DNA of 64,000 nucleotides from an uncultured Lachnospiraceae bacterium (GTDB lineage: Bacteria > Bacillota > Clostridia > Lachnospirales > Lachnospiraceae). The DNA lies in NCBI GenBank assembly GCA_910576975.1, contig CAJTJY010000016.1, positions 23,300-87,299 on the forward strand, in the 5' to 3' direction. Every line of letters starts with the position of its first letter. Position 1 is the stretch's first letter. The notes below the pieces were generated by a model. The model did not search any database. It was not told where the DNA came from and saw only the letters and a list, made by a program, of their open reading frames with translations. Position numbers and translations under genes: made by a program. Shown here in pieces: positions 26,449-35,767 of the stretch.

Positions 26449-27522
26449 ATGAGCAAACGACTGATTGATTTACAACATATCACAAAATCCTTTGACGGAC
26501 AGATGATATTGGATGATTTGAATTTATATATTCGAGAAAATGAATTTTTAACGCTTTTAGGTCCTTCCGGCTGCGGAAAGACCACCACGCTTCGAATAAT
26601 CGGCGGTTTTGAAAGCCCCGACCAGGGAACGGTTATTTTTGACGGCAAAGATATCACCCAACTTGCCCCCAATCAGCGGCAGTTAAACACGGTGTTTCAA
26701 AAGTATGCGTTATTTCCTCATATGTCCATTGCAGAAAATATTGCTTTCGGTTTAAAAATCCATAAAAAAAGCAAAACTTACATTAACGATAAGATTAAGT
26801 ACGCCTTAAAGCTTGTGAATCTGGAAGGTTTTGAAAAACGAAGCGTAAATTCCTTAAGCGGCGGTCAGCAGCAGCGGATTGCCATTGCCCGGGCGATTGT
26901 AAACGAACCTAAGGTCTTGCTGCTGGACGAGCCACTAGGCGCCTTAGATTTAAAGCTCCGCCAGGATATGCAGTACGAATTGATCCGTCTCAAAAACGAG
27001 CTTGGCATCACCTTTATATATGTGACACATGACCAGGAAGAAGCATTGACCATGTCTGACACCATTGTGGTGATGAATCAAGGCTATATTCAGCAAATTG
27101 GAACGCCTCAAGATATTTATAACGAGCCTGTAAATGCATTTGTGGCGGATTTTATCGGGGAAAGCAATATTATCAGCGGACTGATGCTAAAAGACCGCCT
27201 GGTACAAATCCTGGACGTAAAATTCCCCTGTGTCGATGAAGGATTCGGGACCAACGTCCCAGTGGACGTGGTAATACGCCCAGAAGATGTAGAGTTAGTC
27301 CCGCCAGAACAAGGATTGTTAGCCGGAGATGTAACCTCACTCATTTTCAAAGGCGTCCATTGGGAAATGGAGGTACTGGCAAACGGTTATGAATGGCTGG
27401 TCCATGCCACGCAAATGCACCCGATCGGAGCACACGTGGGAATTTTGGTCGACCCGTTTAATATCCAGATTATGAACAAGCCAGAATCCAATGATGAAAG
27501 GGCGGTGGAATCAGATGCGTAA
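26449..27522 (+). CDS. potA: PotA, spermidine/putrescine ABC transporter ATP-binding protein
   Basis: 357 residues. Walker A is GPSGCGKTTTLRIIGG, signature LSGGQQQRIAIARAI, Walker B VLLLDEPLGALDLKLR, then the H-loop in YVTHDQEEA. A C-terminal TOBE domain (about 275-345) is present. It powers polyamine import by PotBC. AGGAGG precedes the ATG. The stop overlaps the start of potB. Confidence 0.95.
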   Translation: MSKRLIDLQHITKSFDGQMILDDLNLYIRENEFLTLLGPSGCGKTTTLRIIGGFESPDQGTVIFDGKDITQLAPNQRQLNTVFQKYALFPHMSIAENIAFGLKIHKKSKTYINDKIKYALKLVNLEGFEKRSVNSLSGGQQQRIAIARAIVNEPKVLLLDEPLGALDLKLRQDMQYELIRLKNELGITFIYVTHDQEEALTMSDTIVVMNQGYIQQIGTPQDIYNEPVNAFVADFIGESNIISGLMLKDRLVQILDVKFPCVDEGFGTNVPVDVVIRPEDVELVPPEQGLLAGDVTSLIFKGVHWEMEVLANGYEWLVHATQMHPIGAHVGILVDPFNIQIMNKPESNDERAVESDA

Positions 27523-28336
27523 TTTAAAACGGCAGCTTCTGGCTGGTCCTTATATTTTGTGGATGGCAGGCTTCATCCTGCTTCCAGTGATAATGATTTT
27601 ATATTATGCGTTTACCACCACCGGAGGAAGCTTTACCTTATTAAATGTTTCTTCGATTGCTTTCTCCGTGCACATCAAGGCATTGCTGCTATCACTGAAG
27701 CTTGCCCTGATGTGCACGTTGATCTGCCTGATCCTCTCCTACCCTCTTGCCATGATATTAAACAATATGAAATCAAAGAGCCAGGGATTTATCGTATTTA
27801 TTTTCATTTTACCGATGTGGATGAACTTTATGTTGCGCATCTTAGCTTGGAGGATGCTTTTATCAAATAACGGCGTAATCAATTCCTTTCTTAGGACATT
27901 GGGATTTCCAGGGCTTGAGATTTTAAATACTCCTGCCGCCGTAGTGTTTTGCATGGTATATGATTTCCTTCCCTTTATGATCCTGCCGATCTACAATTCT
28001 ATGGCAAGGATTCAAAACGACATCATCGAAGCGGCAAAAGATCTCGGCGCAGGCAACATTACCATATTCTTGAAAATCATCGTTCCCCTTACAATGTCTG
28101 GCGTTGTCAGCGGCATCATCATGGTCTTTGTGCCTGCGCTGACCTCCTTTGCCATCTCAGATCTCTTAGGCGGCGGCAAAGTACTTCTGATCGGAAATGT
28201 CATTGAGCAGGCTTTCATGCAGGAATATAACTGGAACCTTGGATCAGGCCTTTCTTTTGTACTGATGATCTTTGTCATTGCAAGCATGGCGCTGATGAAC
28301 TCTTGGGGAGATGAGAACAACACCGGCGTATGGTAA
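27515..28336 (+). CDS. potB: PotB, polyamine ABC transporter permease
   Basis: 273 residues with six hydrophobic helices. The binding-protein-dependent permease loop is EAAKDLGAGNITIFLKIIVP. The start at 27515 overlaps the potA stop by 8 bp and has GGTGG 6 bp upstream; an in-frame ATG at 27491 lies deeper in potA. It forms the channel with PotC. Confidence 0.93.
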   Translation: MRNLKRQLLAGPYILWMAGFILLPVIMILYYAFTTTGGSFTLLNVSSIAFSVHIKALLLSLKLALMCTLICLILSYPLAMILNNMKSKSQGFIVFIFILPMWMNFMLRILAWRMLLSNNGVINSFLRTLGFPGLEILNTPAAVVFCMVYDFLPFMILPIYNSMARIQNDIIEAAKDLGAGNITIFLKIIVPLTMSGVVSGIIMVFVPALTSFAISDLLGGGKVLLIGNVIEQAFMQEYNWNLGSGLSFVLMIFVIASMALMNSWGDENNTGVW

Positions 28337-28389
28337 CTACAAATAATTAAAAATACATTTATTTTTTACCACAAAAGGAGGCAGCGCTC

Positions 28390-29169
28390 ATGATAAAAAA
28401 AACTACGGAACGGATGTATCTGTTCATTATCTTTTTATTTTTATACCTGCCCATCGTCGTTTTGATGATACTTTCTTTTAACAATTCCAAATCCAAAGTG
28501 CAATGGGGAGGATTTACTCTGGGCTGGTATCGTAAGCTTTTTGACAACGCCGCCCTTATGGAGGCATTTGGCACTACCATCGTCATTTCCCTTGCTTCTG
28601 CATTAATCGCCACCATGCTTGGGACAATGGCCGCACTTGGGATTGACGCCATGAAAAAGCGCAGTCAGACCGTGATGCTTGGCGCAACGAATATTCCGCT
28701 GTTAAACGCTGATATCGTCACCGGCATTTCTATGATGCTTTTGTTTGTGCGCTTTACCCGGCTTGGAATGGGAACCGTGCTGATTGCCCATATTACATTT
28801 AATATCCCTTATGTCATTTTAAATGTGCTGCCCAAGTTAAAGCAGTCCAGCCACACTGCCTATGAAGCTGCTCTGGATTTGGGCGCAACGCCCCTATATG
28901 CTTTTCGAAAAATCGTCTGGCCACAGATACTGCCAGGCATTTTATCTGGCTTTTTGATGGCAATGACAATGTCGCTGGACGATTTTTCCGTTACCTATTT
29001 TACAAAGGGAGCCGGCATCAACACACTCTCGACAATGATTTATACAGAAATGCGCAAGGGCATCCGTCCAGAAATGTACGCGCTTTCTACACTTTTATTT
29101 CTGATCGCCCTAGCGCTTCTGTTATTTATGAACTTTGGGCCGGCATCACAGAAAGAACAACAACATTAA
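28390..29169 (+). CDS. potC: PotC, polyamine ABC transporter permease
   Basis: 259 residues, six membrane helices. The permease loop motif is EAALDLGATPLYAFRKIVWP, and the family segment SLDDFSVTYFTKGAG is present. Partner of PotB. GGAGG lies 8 bp before the ATG; 53 bp separate it from potB. Confidence 0.94.
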   Translation: MIKKTTERMYLFIIFLFLYLPIVVLMILSFNNSKSKVQWGGFTLGWYRKLFDNAALMEAFGTTIVISLASALIATMLGTMAALGIDAMKKRSQTVMLGATNIPLLNADIVTGISMMLLFVRFTRLGMGTVLIAHITFNIPYVILNVLPKLKQSSHTAYEAALDLGATPLYAFRKIVWPQILPGILSGFLMAMTMSLDDFSVTYFTKGAGINTLSTMIYTEMRKGIRPEMYALSTLLFLIALALLLFMNFGPASQKEQQH

Positions 29170-29201
29170 ATTCTCACACATGATAGGAACAGGAGGCGCC
29201 T

Positions 29202-30257
29202 ATGAAAAAGAAAATACAGATTCTGGTTGTTGCATTAATGATTATCGTCACCTTTGCCGGATGTGGGAAAAAAGATTCCCCCAACACCTTGACCGTCTTA
29301 AATTATGGTAAATATTTGGAACCTAAGGTCTTAGAACAATTTGAAGAAGAAACCGGAATCAAAGTAGAATACGAAGAATATATCACGCCAGAAAATATGT
29401 ATACCAAATTCAAGGCAGGAGCCATCGATTATGACTTAATATGCACCTCGGATTATATGATTGAAAAATTGATTCAGGAACAGGAGGTTGCGGAAATGGA
29501 TTTTGACAAAATTCCTCTTTCTGAAAATCTCGATCCGGCTTATTTTGATTTTTCCAAATCCTTTGATCCCGAAAATAAATATACGCTCCCCTATTTTTTT
29601 GGTACCGTGGGAATCCTCTACAACCGGGAACTCGTAGATGAATCCAAAGCGAACTCTTGGGATATTTTGTGGGATGAGGAATATGCTGGAAAAATCATTA
29701 TGGCGGACTCTGTGCGAGACTCGTTTATGGTGGCGCAAAAACGTCTGGGATATTCTCTTAATACTACAGATGAAACAGAGTTGCGAGAGGCACAGCAGCT
29801 TTTGATTCAACAAAAGCCTCTGGTATATTCTTATTTAGTGGATGAAGCACAGGATGAAATGATTGCAGAAAACGCTGCCATGGCAGTGGTATATTCAGGA
29901 GAAGCCGGACTAGCGCTAGAATATAACGACAAGCTTGCTTTCTCCGTTCCCGAAGAAGGATCCAATATGTGGATTGACTGCTGGTTGATTCCCAAAAGAG
30001 CCAGGCACACAGAAAATGCAGAAAAATTTCTTAACTTCCTCTGCCGCAAAGATATTGCCATGCAAAACTTTGACTATGTATACTACGCAACGCCAAATGT
30101 CAAGGTAAAAGAAGCTTTGGATCCCGAGCTTCAGGAAAATTCTACCATTTTTCCTCCCCCAGAGATTCTGGAAAATTGCGAGGTCTTAAAATCTTTAGAC
30201 GATGAGGCAACGATGAAATACAACTTGTATTGGAAAGAAATTAAATCTGCAGATTAA
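29202..30257 (+). CDS. potD: PotD, polyamine-binding lipoprotein
   Basis: 351 residues. A lipoprotein signal ends VTFAGC, so Cys21 should be lipidated. The mature part starts LTVLNYGKYLEPKVLEQFEE as in PotD/PotF, with DYDLICTSDYMIEKLI and PYFFGTVGILYN typical of the family. It captures spermidine or putrescine outside the cell for PotABC. AGGAGG precedes the ATG. Last gene of the operon. Confidence 0.94.
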   Translation: MKKKIQILVVALMIIVTFAGCGKKDSPNTLTVLNYGKYLEPKVLEQFEEETGIKVEYEEYITPENMYTKFKAGAIDYDLICTSDYMIEKLIQEQEVAEMDFDKIPLSENLDPAYFDFSKSFDPENKYTLPYFFGTVGILYNRELVDESKANSWDILWDEEYAGKIIMADSVRDSFMVAQKRLGYSLNTTDETELREAQQLLIQQKPLVYSYLVDEAQDEMIAENAAMAVVYSGEAGLALEYNDKLAFSVPEEGSNMWIDCWLIPKRARHTENAEKFLNFLCRKDIAMQNFDYVYYATPNVKVKEALDPELQENSTIFPPPEILENCEVLKSLDDEATMKYNLYWKEIKSAD

Positions 30258-30354
30258 GGAAATTTACTAAAATGATTAGGATGTTAAAAGGCCTACAAGG
30301 AACATTCAATCCTTTTGGCTCTCTAATCTTAAAATATGAGTGTGTCAGTACAAG

Positions 30355-30406
30355 AATAGTACGTCCGGTAATACATTAAGAACAGACTGGATGTACTATT
30401 TTTTAT
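30355..30406 (+). terminator. Intrinsic terminator of the polyamine operon
   Basis: AATAGTACGTCC pairs with GGATGTACTATT across a loop of about 27 nt, followed by six T residues. It lies about 100 bp after the potD stop. Confidence 0.7.
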
Positions 30407-30481
30407 AACCTAAACCATATGTTTGATAAATTTGAGATTTTATTTGAAATTCCGTATTTTATAATTTAATCGAATCAAAAG

Positions 30482-30527
30482 TTTGAGTTTCCACATTTTA
30501 CAATTTATAGCGCCAAAAGGTCTTGCA
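30482..30527 (+). repeat. Half copy of the 183-bp palindromic element
   Basis: Runs from TTTGAGTTTCC to GCGCCAAAAGGTCTTGC and matches the left arm of the element at 49574-49756 with a few substitutions. The second arm and the AAGCTAGCTT centre are missing. Confidence 0.65.
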
Positions 30528-30611
30528 TTTTTTCTTTATTCATGCTATATTTAACTCCTCGCATCATTGATGTTATTTTCCTCCATTGCCAGCACAGCAC
30601 GGAGGTATCTT

Positions 30612-31532
30612 ATGACATATGAATCTTTTAAGCAGCATTTATCTGATAATCTCAAGGAATTTTTTCCTGTCGGCACTCAAATTAGCATTCGCGCCTTTCC
30701 TCACAATAATCAATTGACCTTAGACGGATTGACGATTTTAGAGCCGCACAAGAACATTTCTCCTACCATTTATCTGAATTATTATTTCCAACAATATCAA
30801 AACGGAAGCAGTTTTCTTGCCATTCAACAACAAATTCTTCGATATTACCATCATCATTGTCCGATTGACAGCATTGACACATCCTTTTTTACCTGTTTCG
30901 ACCAAGTGCGTCCCAGAGTCGCATACAAGTTGATCCATTTCGAAAAAAACAGGGAACTTCTCAACGAAATTCCCCATTTTCCTTACCTGAACCTTGCAAT
31001 TGTATTTTATTGCCTAGTATCAAAACCCCCTTATGAGAATGCATCGATCCTGATCTACAACCATCACCTCGACTTTTGGAAAATTTCCAAGAATGCGCTT
31101 CTTCAGATTGCCTGCGAAAATACGCCCCTGCTGCTCCCTTGGTGCTGCAATTCCCTTGCAGAGCTGCTTCTTCCTATGCTTGACTGCATTCCGTCTTCTG
31201 AAGCAATACCCTCAAAAGAGACATTGGAAGAATCAAGCGTTCCTATGTATGTCCTCAGCAACAGGCAACAGTACTTTGGAGGCGCCTGCATCCGCTATCC
31301 TAACGTTCTAAAAGAAATTTCCCAGTCTCTGGTACAAGATAAGCTATATATCCTTCCAAGCAGCATCCACGAAGTCATCCTGGTTCCCGCCTCGCAGGCA
31401 GACAATCCTGCAGAGCTTGCCAAAATTGTCCAGGAAGTCAATCTGACCGAAGTAGCCCCAGATGAAGTACTGTCTGACTCTATTTATTTATATAGACAAG
31501 ATATTGATCAGATCTCCCTGATCCATTCTTAG
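30612..31532 (+). CDS. DUF5688 family protein
   Basis: 306 residues, soluble. It contains SLVQDKLYILPSSIHEVILV and NLTEVAPDEVLSDSIYLYR near the C terminus, which are the conserved parts of the DUF5688 family common in Lachnospiraceae, often in several copies per genome. Function unknown. GGAGG at 6 bp fixes the start at 30612. It converges on glgA with a 4-bp overlap at the stops. Confidence 0.8.
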   Translation: MTYESFKQHLSDNLKEFFPVGTQISIRAFPHNNQLTLDGLTILEPHKNISPTIYLNYYFQQYQNGSSFLAIQQQILRYYHHHCPIDSIDTSFFTCFDQVRPRVAYKLIHFEKNRELLNEIPHFPYLNLAIVFYCLVSKPPYENASILIYNHHLDFWKISKNALLQIACENTPLLLPWCCNSLAELLLPMLDCIPSSEAIPSKETLEESSVPMYVLSNRQQYFGGACIRYPNVLKEISQSLVQDKLYILPSSIHEVILVPASQADNPAELAKIVQEVNLTEVAPDEVLSDSIYLYRQDIDQISLIHS

Positions 31533-32968
31533 CCAACTAATTCCTGATAAAGGTTCTCATATTTTTTTGCTGAATTCTGCCAGGAATGATCTTCTTTCAT
31601 GCAGCGTTTCATCATCAGTCTCCACTCTTTGGGATGATTTTGGAACACGTCGTAAGCATAACCGATGATTTTAAGCATTTCTTTGGCGTCATAGTTTGCA
31701 AAACTAAATCCTGTACCTGTCTGCCATATTTCATTATATGCTTCCACAGTATCCTTAAGCCCTCCGGTCTCCCGAACAATTGGAACCGTTCCATAGCGCA
31801 TACTGATAAGCTGGCTTAATCCGCAGGGTTCAAATTGGGAGGGCATTAAGAACGCATCCGCCCCGCCATATATTTTGTGCGCAAGCTCCTCGCTATAGCC
31901 AATAGTCGCTGAAAGCTGTCCCTGGTATTTGTCCTGAAAATATCGAAAAGAATTTTGAAAACGGTCCTCTCCCGTTCCAAGCACCGCTACCTGGACATTC
32001 AATGTACACAGCATCTCTTCCATAATATAATTTACCAGGTCAAAGCCTTTCTGCTCTGTCAGTCTAGAGACAATCCCTAACAGCATGGCTTTGCTGTCTT
32101 GTTTTAATCCCAGCTCTTTTTGAAGCATTTCCTTGTTTTTTTTCTTCTTGGTAATATTACGCAATCCAAAAGGCTCTGCCAACATGCTGTCCGTCATAGG
32201 ATTATATTCCTCATAGTCAATTCCATTGACAATTCCAGACAATTTGCCAGACACTTCCCGCATCACGCCTTCTAAGCCTTCGCCGCCTTCGGGAAACTTA
32301 ATTTCCTCCGCATAAGTCTCACTGACCGTGGTCACCCGGTCTGCATACAATATCCCTGCTTTTAAGAAATTCGTCTCTTTATACGCCTCCATGGCCTTAT
32401 ATCTGCAGTCTGCAGGAAGATCACGGCAATTCTCAATATCATCGATACGCCATCTTCCCTGAAATTTCTGATTATGGATCGTCATGACCGTCTTTGTGTT
32501 CTCAAAGAAAGGATCCTTTCCATAAAATTCTTTCAAAAAGACAGGAATCAGGGCCGCCTGCCAGTCATGGCAATGAATGATGTCTGGACAATAGTTAAGC
32601 TCCTTCAAGCTTGCCAGCACCGCCCTGGAATAAAATGCAAACTTATTTACATCCTCAAAGATCTGATTGTATGGAACATCCCCTGCAAAGTAATGTTCAT
32701 TATCAATAAAATAATAAGTAATCCCCTCCAGTTTCGCTTTATCAATTCCTATGTACTCTCTCCCTCTTGGCATATCCGCATAAAGTTCTGTAACATGTGA
32801 CATCTTTTTTCTATCGCTTGATGAAATGCACAAATATTTAGGTAGCATAACGCACACATCGAATTTTTTGCTGTTTAAATATTTCGGCAAGGCGCCAACT
32901 ACGTCTGCCAAACCTCCCGTCTTGATGAACGGATTTCCCTCGGACGCTGCTAAGAGTATTTTTTTCAT
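31529..32968 (-). CDS. glgA: Glycogen synthase GlgA
   Basis: 479 residues. The N terminus has EGNPFIKTGGLADVVGALPK with the ADP-glucose-binding KTGGLADV motif. The GT5 C-terminal half has GIVSRLTEQKGFDL and PSQFEPCGLSQLISMRYGTV. It extends alpha-1,4-glucan from ADP-glucose. GGAGG 7 bp upstream fixes the start at 32968. It stands apart from other glg genes; malQ at 59737 and the GlgX-like gene at 23427 are the only relatives in the window. Confidence 0.95.
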   Translation of the reverse strand: MKKILLAASEGNPFIKTGGLADVVGALPKYLNSKKFDVCVMLPKYLCISSSDRKKMSHVTELYADMPRGREYIGIDKAKLEGITYYFIDNEHYFAGDVPYNQIFEDVNKFAFYSRAVLASLKELNYCPDIIHCHDWQAALIPVFLKEFYGKDPFFENTKTVMTIHNQKFQGRWRIDDIENCRDLPADCRYKAMEAYKETNFLKAGILYADRVTTVSETYAEEIKFPEGGEGLEGVMREVSGKLSGIVNGIDYEEYNPMTDSMLAEPFGLRNITKKKKNKEMLQKELGLKQDSKAMLLGIVSRLTEQKGFDLVNYIMEEMLCTLNVQVAVLGTGEDRFQNSFRYFQDKYQGQLSATIGYSEELAHKIYGGADAFLMPSQFEPCGLSQLISMRYGTVPIVRETGGLKDTVEAYNEIWQTGTGFSFANYDAKEMLKIIGYAYDVFQNHPKEWRLMMKRCMKEDHSWQNSAKKYENLYQELVG

Positions 32969-33012
32969 GTGTAAACCTCCAAATTCCATTTCCGCAATTT
33001 ATTGCAGATTAT

Positions 33013-33813
33013 TTATTCTCTCAACTTATATTCTAACCGAATTTTATCCGCAATTAAAGCTATAAATTCAGAATTTGTCGGTTTTCCCTTTCCATTGTGA
33101 ATCGTATAACCAAACAATTCGTCTATAGTGTCCATTTTCCCCCTGCTCCAGGCGACTTCTATAGCATGACGAATGGCCCGCTCGACACGGCTTGGAGTCG
33201 TCTGATATTTCTTTGCTATCCCTGGATAAAGGATCTTTGTAATAGAATTGAGCATTTCCATATCGGTCACTGACATCACGATCGCTTCTCGAAGATACTG
33301 GTAACCTTTAATATGTGCTGGAACACCTATCTCGTGAATAATATTGGTCACGTCGCTCTCGAGATTATGCTCTTCCAAATCCTGCTTTTTTTCATAAGCA
33401 TTTATCTTGCGCACTTCATTTTTTTTACACAATTCCAAATTACGCACATGTTTAATCCGATTAATAACTACATCATTGTCAAATGGTTTCATGATATAAT
33501 AATCAGCTCCCATAGAAAAGGCGTCTTCCGTAATTTTTTCCTGTCCAATTGCAGTAATCATAATAAATGCCGGATGTTTCTTGATATTTTTGTCATTTCT
33601 TATCCTGTCCATAACTGTCAGCCCGTCTAATTTCGGCATTACAATATCCAGCAAAACCACATCCGGTTCCTTTCTTTTTATCATTTCGTATGCTTCTTCT
33701 CCATCTTTCGCTGTTCCTACCACTTCAAATTCCTCGTCGCTTTTTACGATATCCCCCAGAGCCTGCAACATTCTCTCATTATCGTCTGCAATCGCTACGT
33801 TTAATTTTTCCAC
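33013..33813 (-). CDS. spo0A: Spo0A, master regulator of sporulation
   Basis: 266 residues. The receiver domain has acidic pocket Asp10-Asp11, phospho-acceptor Asp56 in VVLLDIVMP, Thr87 and Lys109. The DNA-binding domain ends with TPSRVERAIRHAIEVAWSRG. The start is GTG at 33813, since AGGAGG at 33821-33826 lies 7 bp upstream. It lies downstream of spoIVB, as in Bacillus. Upstream sequences hold Spo0A-box-like sites, so autoregulation is likely. Confidence 0.97.
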   Translation of the reverse strand: MEKLNVAIADDNERMLQALGDIVKSDEEFEVVGTAKDGEEAYEMIKRKEPDVVLLDIVMPKLDGLTVMDRIRNDKNIKKHPAFIMITAIGQEKITEDAFSMGADYYIMKPFDNDVVINRIKHVRNLELCKKNEVRKINAYEKKQDLEEHNLESDVTNIIHEIGVPAHIKGYQYLREAIVMSVTDMEMLNSITKILYPGIAKKYQTTPSRVERAIRHAIEVAWSRGKMDTIDELFGYTIHNGKGKPTNSEFIALIADKIRLEYKLRE

Positions 33814-33877
33814 GTTATATCCTCCTGATGTTTTATCTGATATTTTCCCTCTAAATGTAATTTTGACGAAAGGCTGA

Positions 33878-33885
33878 TTCGACAA
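33878..33885 (-). promoter_or_regulatory. Spo0A-box candidate upstream of spo0A
   Basis: Minus strand TTGTCGAA, matching the 0A box core TGTCGAA, 65 bp before the start. A degenerate neighbour TTCGTCAAAA lies at 33861-33870. Confidence 0.45.
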
Positions 33886-34023
33886 TCTGCCATTGCAAAG
33901 TACATCTTAGAAGGTGAAAGGCTTTAAACCTTTTGCTATGGATGGTTTCCTATACGCACTACGGCGTCATAGTGTTTGACGGCATTTTACTATGATTGCC
34001 CTGCAAATTCTGGCATGATCACT

Positions 34024-34157
34024 TGTGCCACTCCGCTCTGCTTCGGGCGGTATAATATCATTCGTATGATACCACGACTGTTGCGCAATCAATGGCACAG
34101 ACAGCTATGCCGCCCCTCATGCTTCGGGCGATATAACATCTCTCGCTATTATACCAT
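34024..34157 (-). repeat. Tandem hairpin repeat in the spo0A leader
   Basis: Two related modules of about 50 bp, starts about 82 bp apart. Both contain GCTTCGGGCG followed by GTATAAT or ATATAAC, and both can fold (minus strand CGCCC-GAAGCATGA-GGGCG, and CCGC-N10-GCGG). Each also carries a near-palindromic TATCAT/ATGATA-like arm. It looks like a noncoding interspersed element rather than a gene remnant. Confidence 0.55.
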
Positions 34158-34175
34158 AACCAAAAGTGCCTTCAA
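34148..34175 (-). promoter_or_regulatory. Probable sigma-A promoter of spo0A
   Basis: Minus strand TTGAAG (34170-34175), 16-bp spacer, TATAAT (34148-34153). The perfect -10 forms the edge of the tandem hairpin repeat. Confidence 0.55.
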
Positions 34176-34194
34176 GGAAAAGATTTCTCTAAGT

Positions 34195-34203
34195 TTCGAC
34201 AAA
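34195..34203 (-). promoter_or_regulatory. Perfect Spo0A box upstream of the spo0A promoter
   Basis: Minus strand TTTGTCGAA, about 20 bp upstream of the -35 element. Its placement suits control of spo0A by Spo0A~P. Confidence 0.55.
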
Positions 34204-34406
34204 AGATTTCCACCATTCGCCCCCTTCGCACGAACTTTGTCATTTTCCCCTCTCAATTCCATTCCTTGTCCTATTATATAGATTGTATAATTGTATATTC
34301 TGTCGAATTATGTCGCAATTTTTATGGAAATTTTAAAAGAACTGCGCTGTCGGTTTCTAAGGATTTTCATCGTTCCTACAAAGATGATCTCCAAAGAAAC
34401 TTATTT

Positions 34407-34451
34407 CAAAAAAAACAGAAACGCTCAGATCGCAATGATCTGATGATTCTG
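34407..34451 (-). terminator. Terminator of spoIVB
   Basis: Minus strand hairpin with inner stem CAGATC-ATTGC-GATCTG and outer CAGAA/TTCTG, followed by eight T residues. The plus strand also has five T residues, so it could act both ways. Confidence 0.75.
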
Positions 34452-34468
34452 TTTTTATAATAGCAGTT

Positions 34469-35767
34469 TCAATGCTGCAGCATATTTTCAATAAATATTC
34501 CATAACCCTTTGTAGAATCCTGAACAAATACATGTGTGACCGCTCCGATCACTTTTCCATTTTGCAGAATCGGGCTTCCACTCATGCCTTGGATCACTCC
34601 TCCGGTGAGATTAAGCAATTCTGGATCGGTCACCTGAAACAAAATGCCTTTATTTTCACTGTTATAATCCAATTCAATAATATTGATGCTATATTCCTTG
34701 CGCTTTCCAGAGACCGAGGAAACAATCTTGGCTTCCCCCTTTTCTATCTTTTGTTTTAAAGCGATTGGATAATAAGTATTCTGTTGCTGATTTTCTGGCA
34801 TCCGTTCTAGTTTTCCATAAATTCCAACATTTGTGTTTTCGTCCACGCTCCCGAGCTTGTACTGCTCCAGGTAAGTGATAACTCCTGAGATCTCTCCTGG
34901 ATTACCTTTTTCTCCTTTGGTAATCCCTGCAATCTCTGCTTCATACAATGTTCCTTCTGATAAATTCACTTTGATTCCAGTATCCATATCGCTGACTGGA
35001 TGTCCTAACGCTCCATAACTTCCCTGATCATCATAAAATGTCAGCGTGCCAACGCCCGCCAGATCATCTCTGACCCAGATACCCAGTTTATATTCGTTCT
35101 CCTCTGTCTGGACAGGATCGACTTTTATCTGGATATACTCTTCCTCCCTCAAAATACCTAGAATCAAAGACTCGCCCTGGCACTGATTTACTTTGTCAAT
35201 GAGCTCTTCCTTATTTTCTATCACTTGTTCGTTAACTGTCTTAATATAATCACCGCTCTTTACAAGGTTTCCTGCAGGCTCGTAACTCATACCGTCGCTT
35301 CCCACTACGCTGCCAGTTCCTATGATCAGGACCCCGTCAGTTTTCACATAGATTCCAACAGGAACGCCACAGGGAACCACCTGCGCTTTATCCATGACCT
35401 CCACAGACACTTCCTTGATCGGAAACAATCCAAACAACTTACAAGACATAAAGTAATTTCCCTGCTGTTGAGATTTCAGGGAAAAACTCTGATTCAAATC
35501 CAGCGTAATCTTATCCTTGTCTACCTTGGGGGATTGGTTTCCAAATACTTCCATTCCCTCTTGCTCTAGTTCCGCCGTTATGGGTACATTAAAGTCAAAT
35601 TTTTCCGCCTCGCCTTTTTCAATGCGGATCGTATCTGGTATCGACTCTCTCATGGCAGAATAAGAAAAAAATACTCCCCAGAAAAATCCAAATGCCAGAC
35701 TTCCCCGGGCAATCCATTTCTGGAATTTCTTTGTTTTTTGCTTCTGTTCCTTCAACTTTTCACACAC
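34469..35767 (-). CDS. spoIVB: SpoIVB, sporulation signalling serine peptidase
   Basis: 432 residues. An N-terminal membrane anchor (about 20-38) is followed by a PDZ domain (about 125-215) and an S55 peptidase domain with His256 in YGALGHPVSD and Ser396 in GVIQGMSGSPILQNGKVIG. In the forespore it cleaves SpoIVFA to trigger SigK processing. Here SigK has no pro-sequence, so its target in this species may differ. The start is GTG; the next gene downstream is spo0A. Confidence 0.95.
   Translation of the reverse strand: MCEKLKEQKQKTKKFQKWIARGSLAFGFFWGVFFSYSAMRESIPDTIRIEKGEAEKFDFNVPITAELEQEGMEVFGNQSPKVDKDKITLDLNQSFSLKSQQQGNYFMSCKLFGLFPIKEVSVEVMDKAQVVPCGVPVGIYVKTDGVLIIGTGSVVGSDGMSYEPAGNLVKSGDYIKTVNEQVIENKEELIDKVNQCQGESLILGILREEEYIQIKVDPVQTEENEYKLGIWVRDDLAGVGTLTFYDDQGSYGALGHPVSDMDTGIKVNLSEGTLYEAEIAGITKGEKGNPGEISGVITYLEQYKLGSVDENTNVGIYGKLERMPENQQQNTYYPIALKQKIEKGEAKIVSSVSGKRKEYSINIIELDYNSENKGILFQVTDPELLNLTGGVIQGMSGSPILQNGKVIGAVTHVFVQDSTKGYGIFIENMLQH

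Larger units (their letters stand above)
30258..30611. other. Intergenic region after potD
   Basis: 354 bp. It holds the potD terminator (30355-30406) and a half copy of the 183-bp palindromic element (30482-30527). A weaker, degenerate look-alike of the same half precedes it at about 30430-30480. No gene seen. Confidence 0.6.
33814..34468. other. Region between spoIVB and spo0A
   Basis: 655 bp without a gene. It contains Spo0A-box-like sites (33878-33885, 34195-34203, 34301-34307), a tandem hairpin repeat (34024-34157), a sigma-A-like promoter (34148-34175) and the spoIVB terminator (34407-34451). The spo0A leader would be about 330 nt. Confidence 0.6.
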
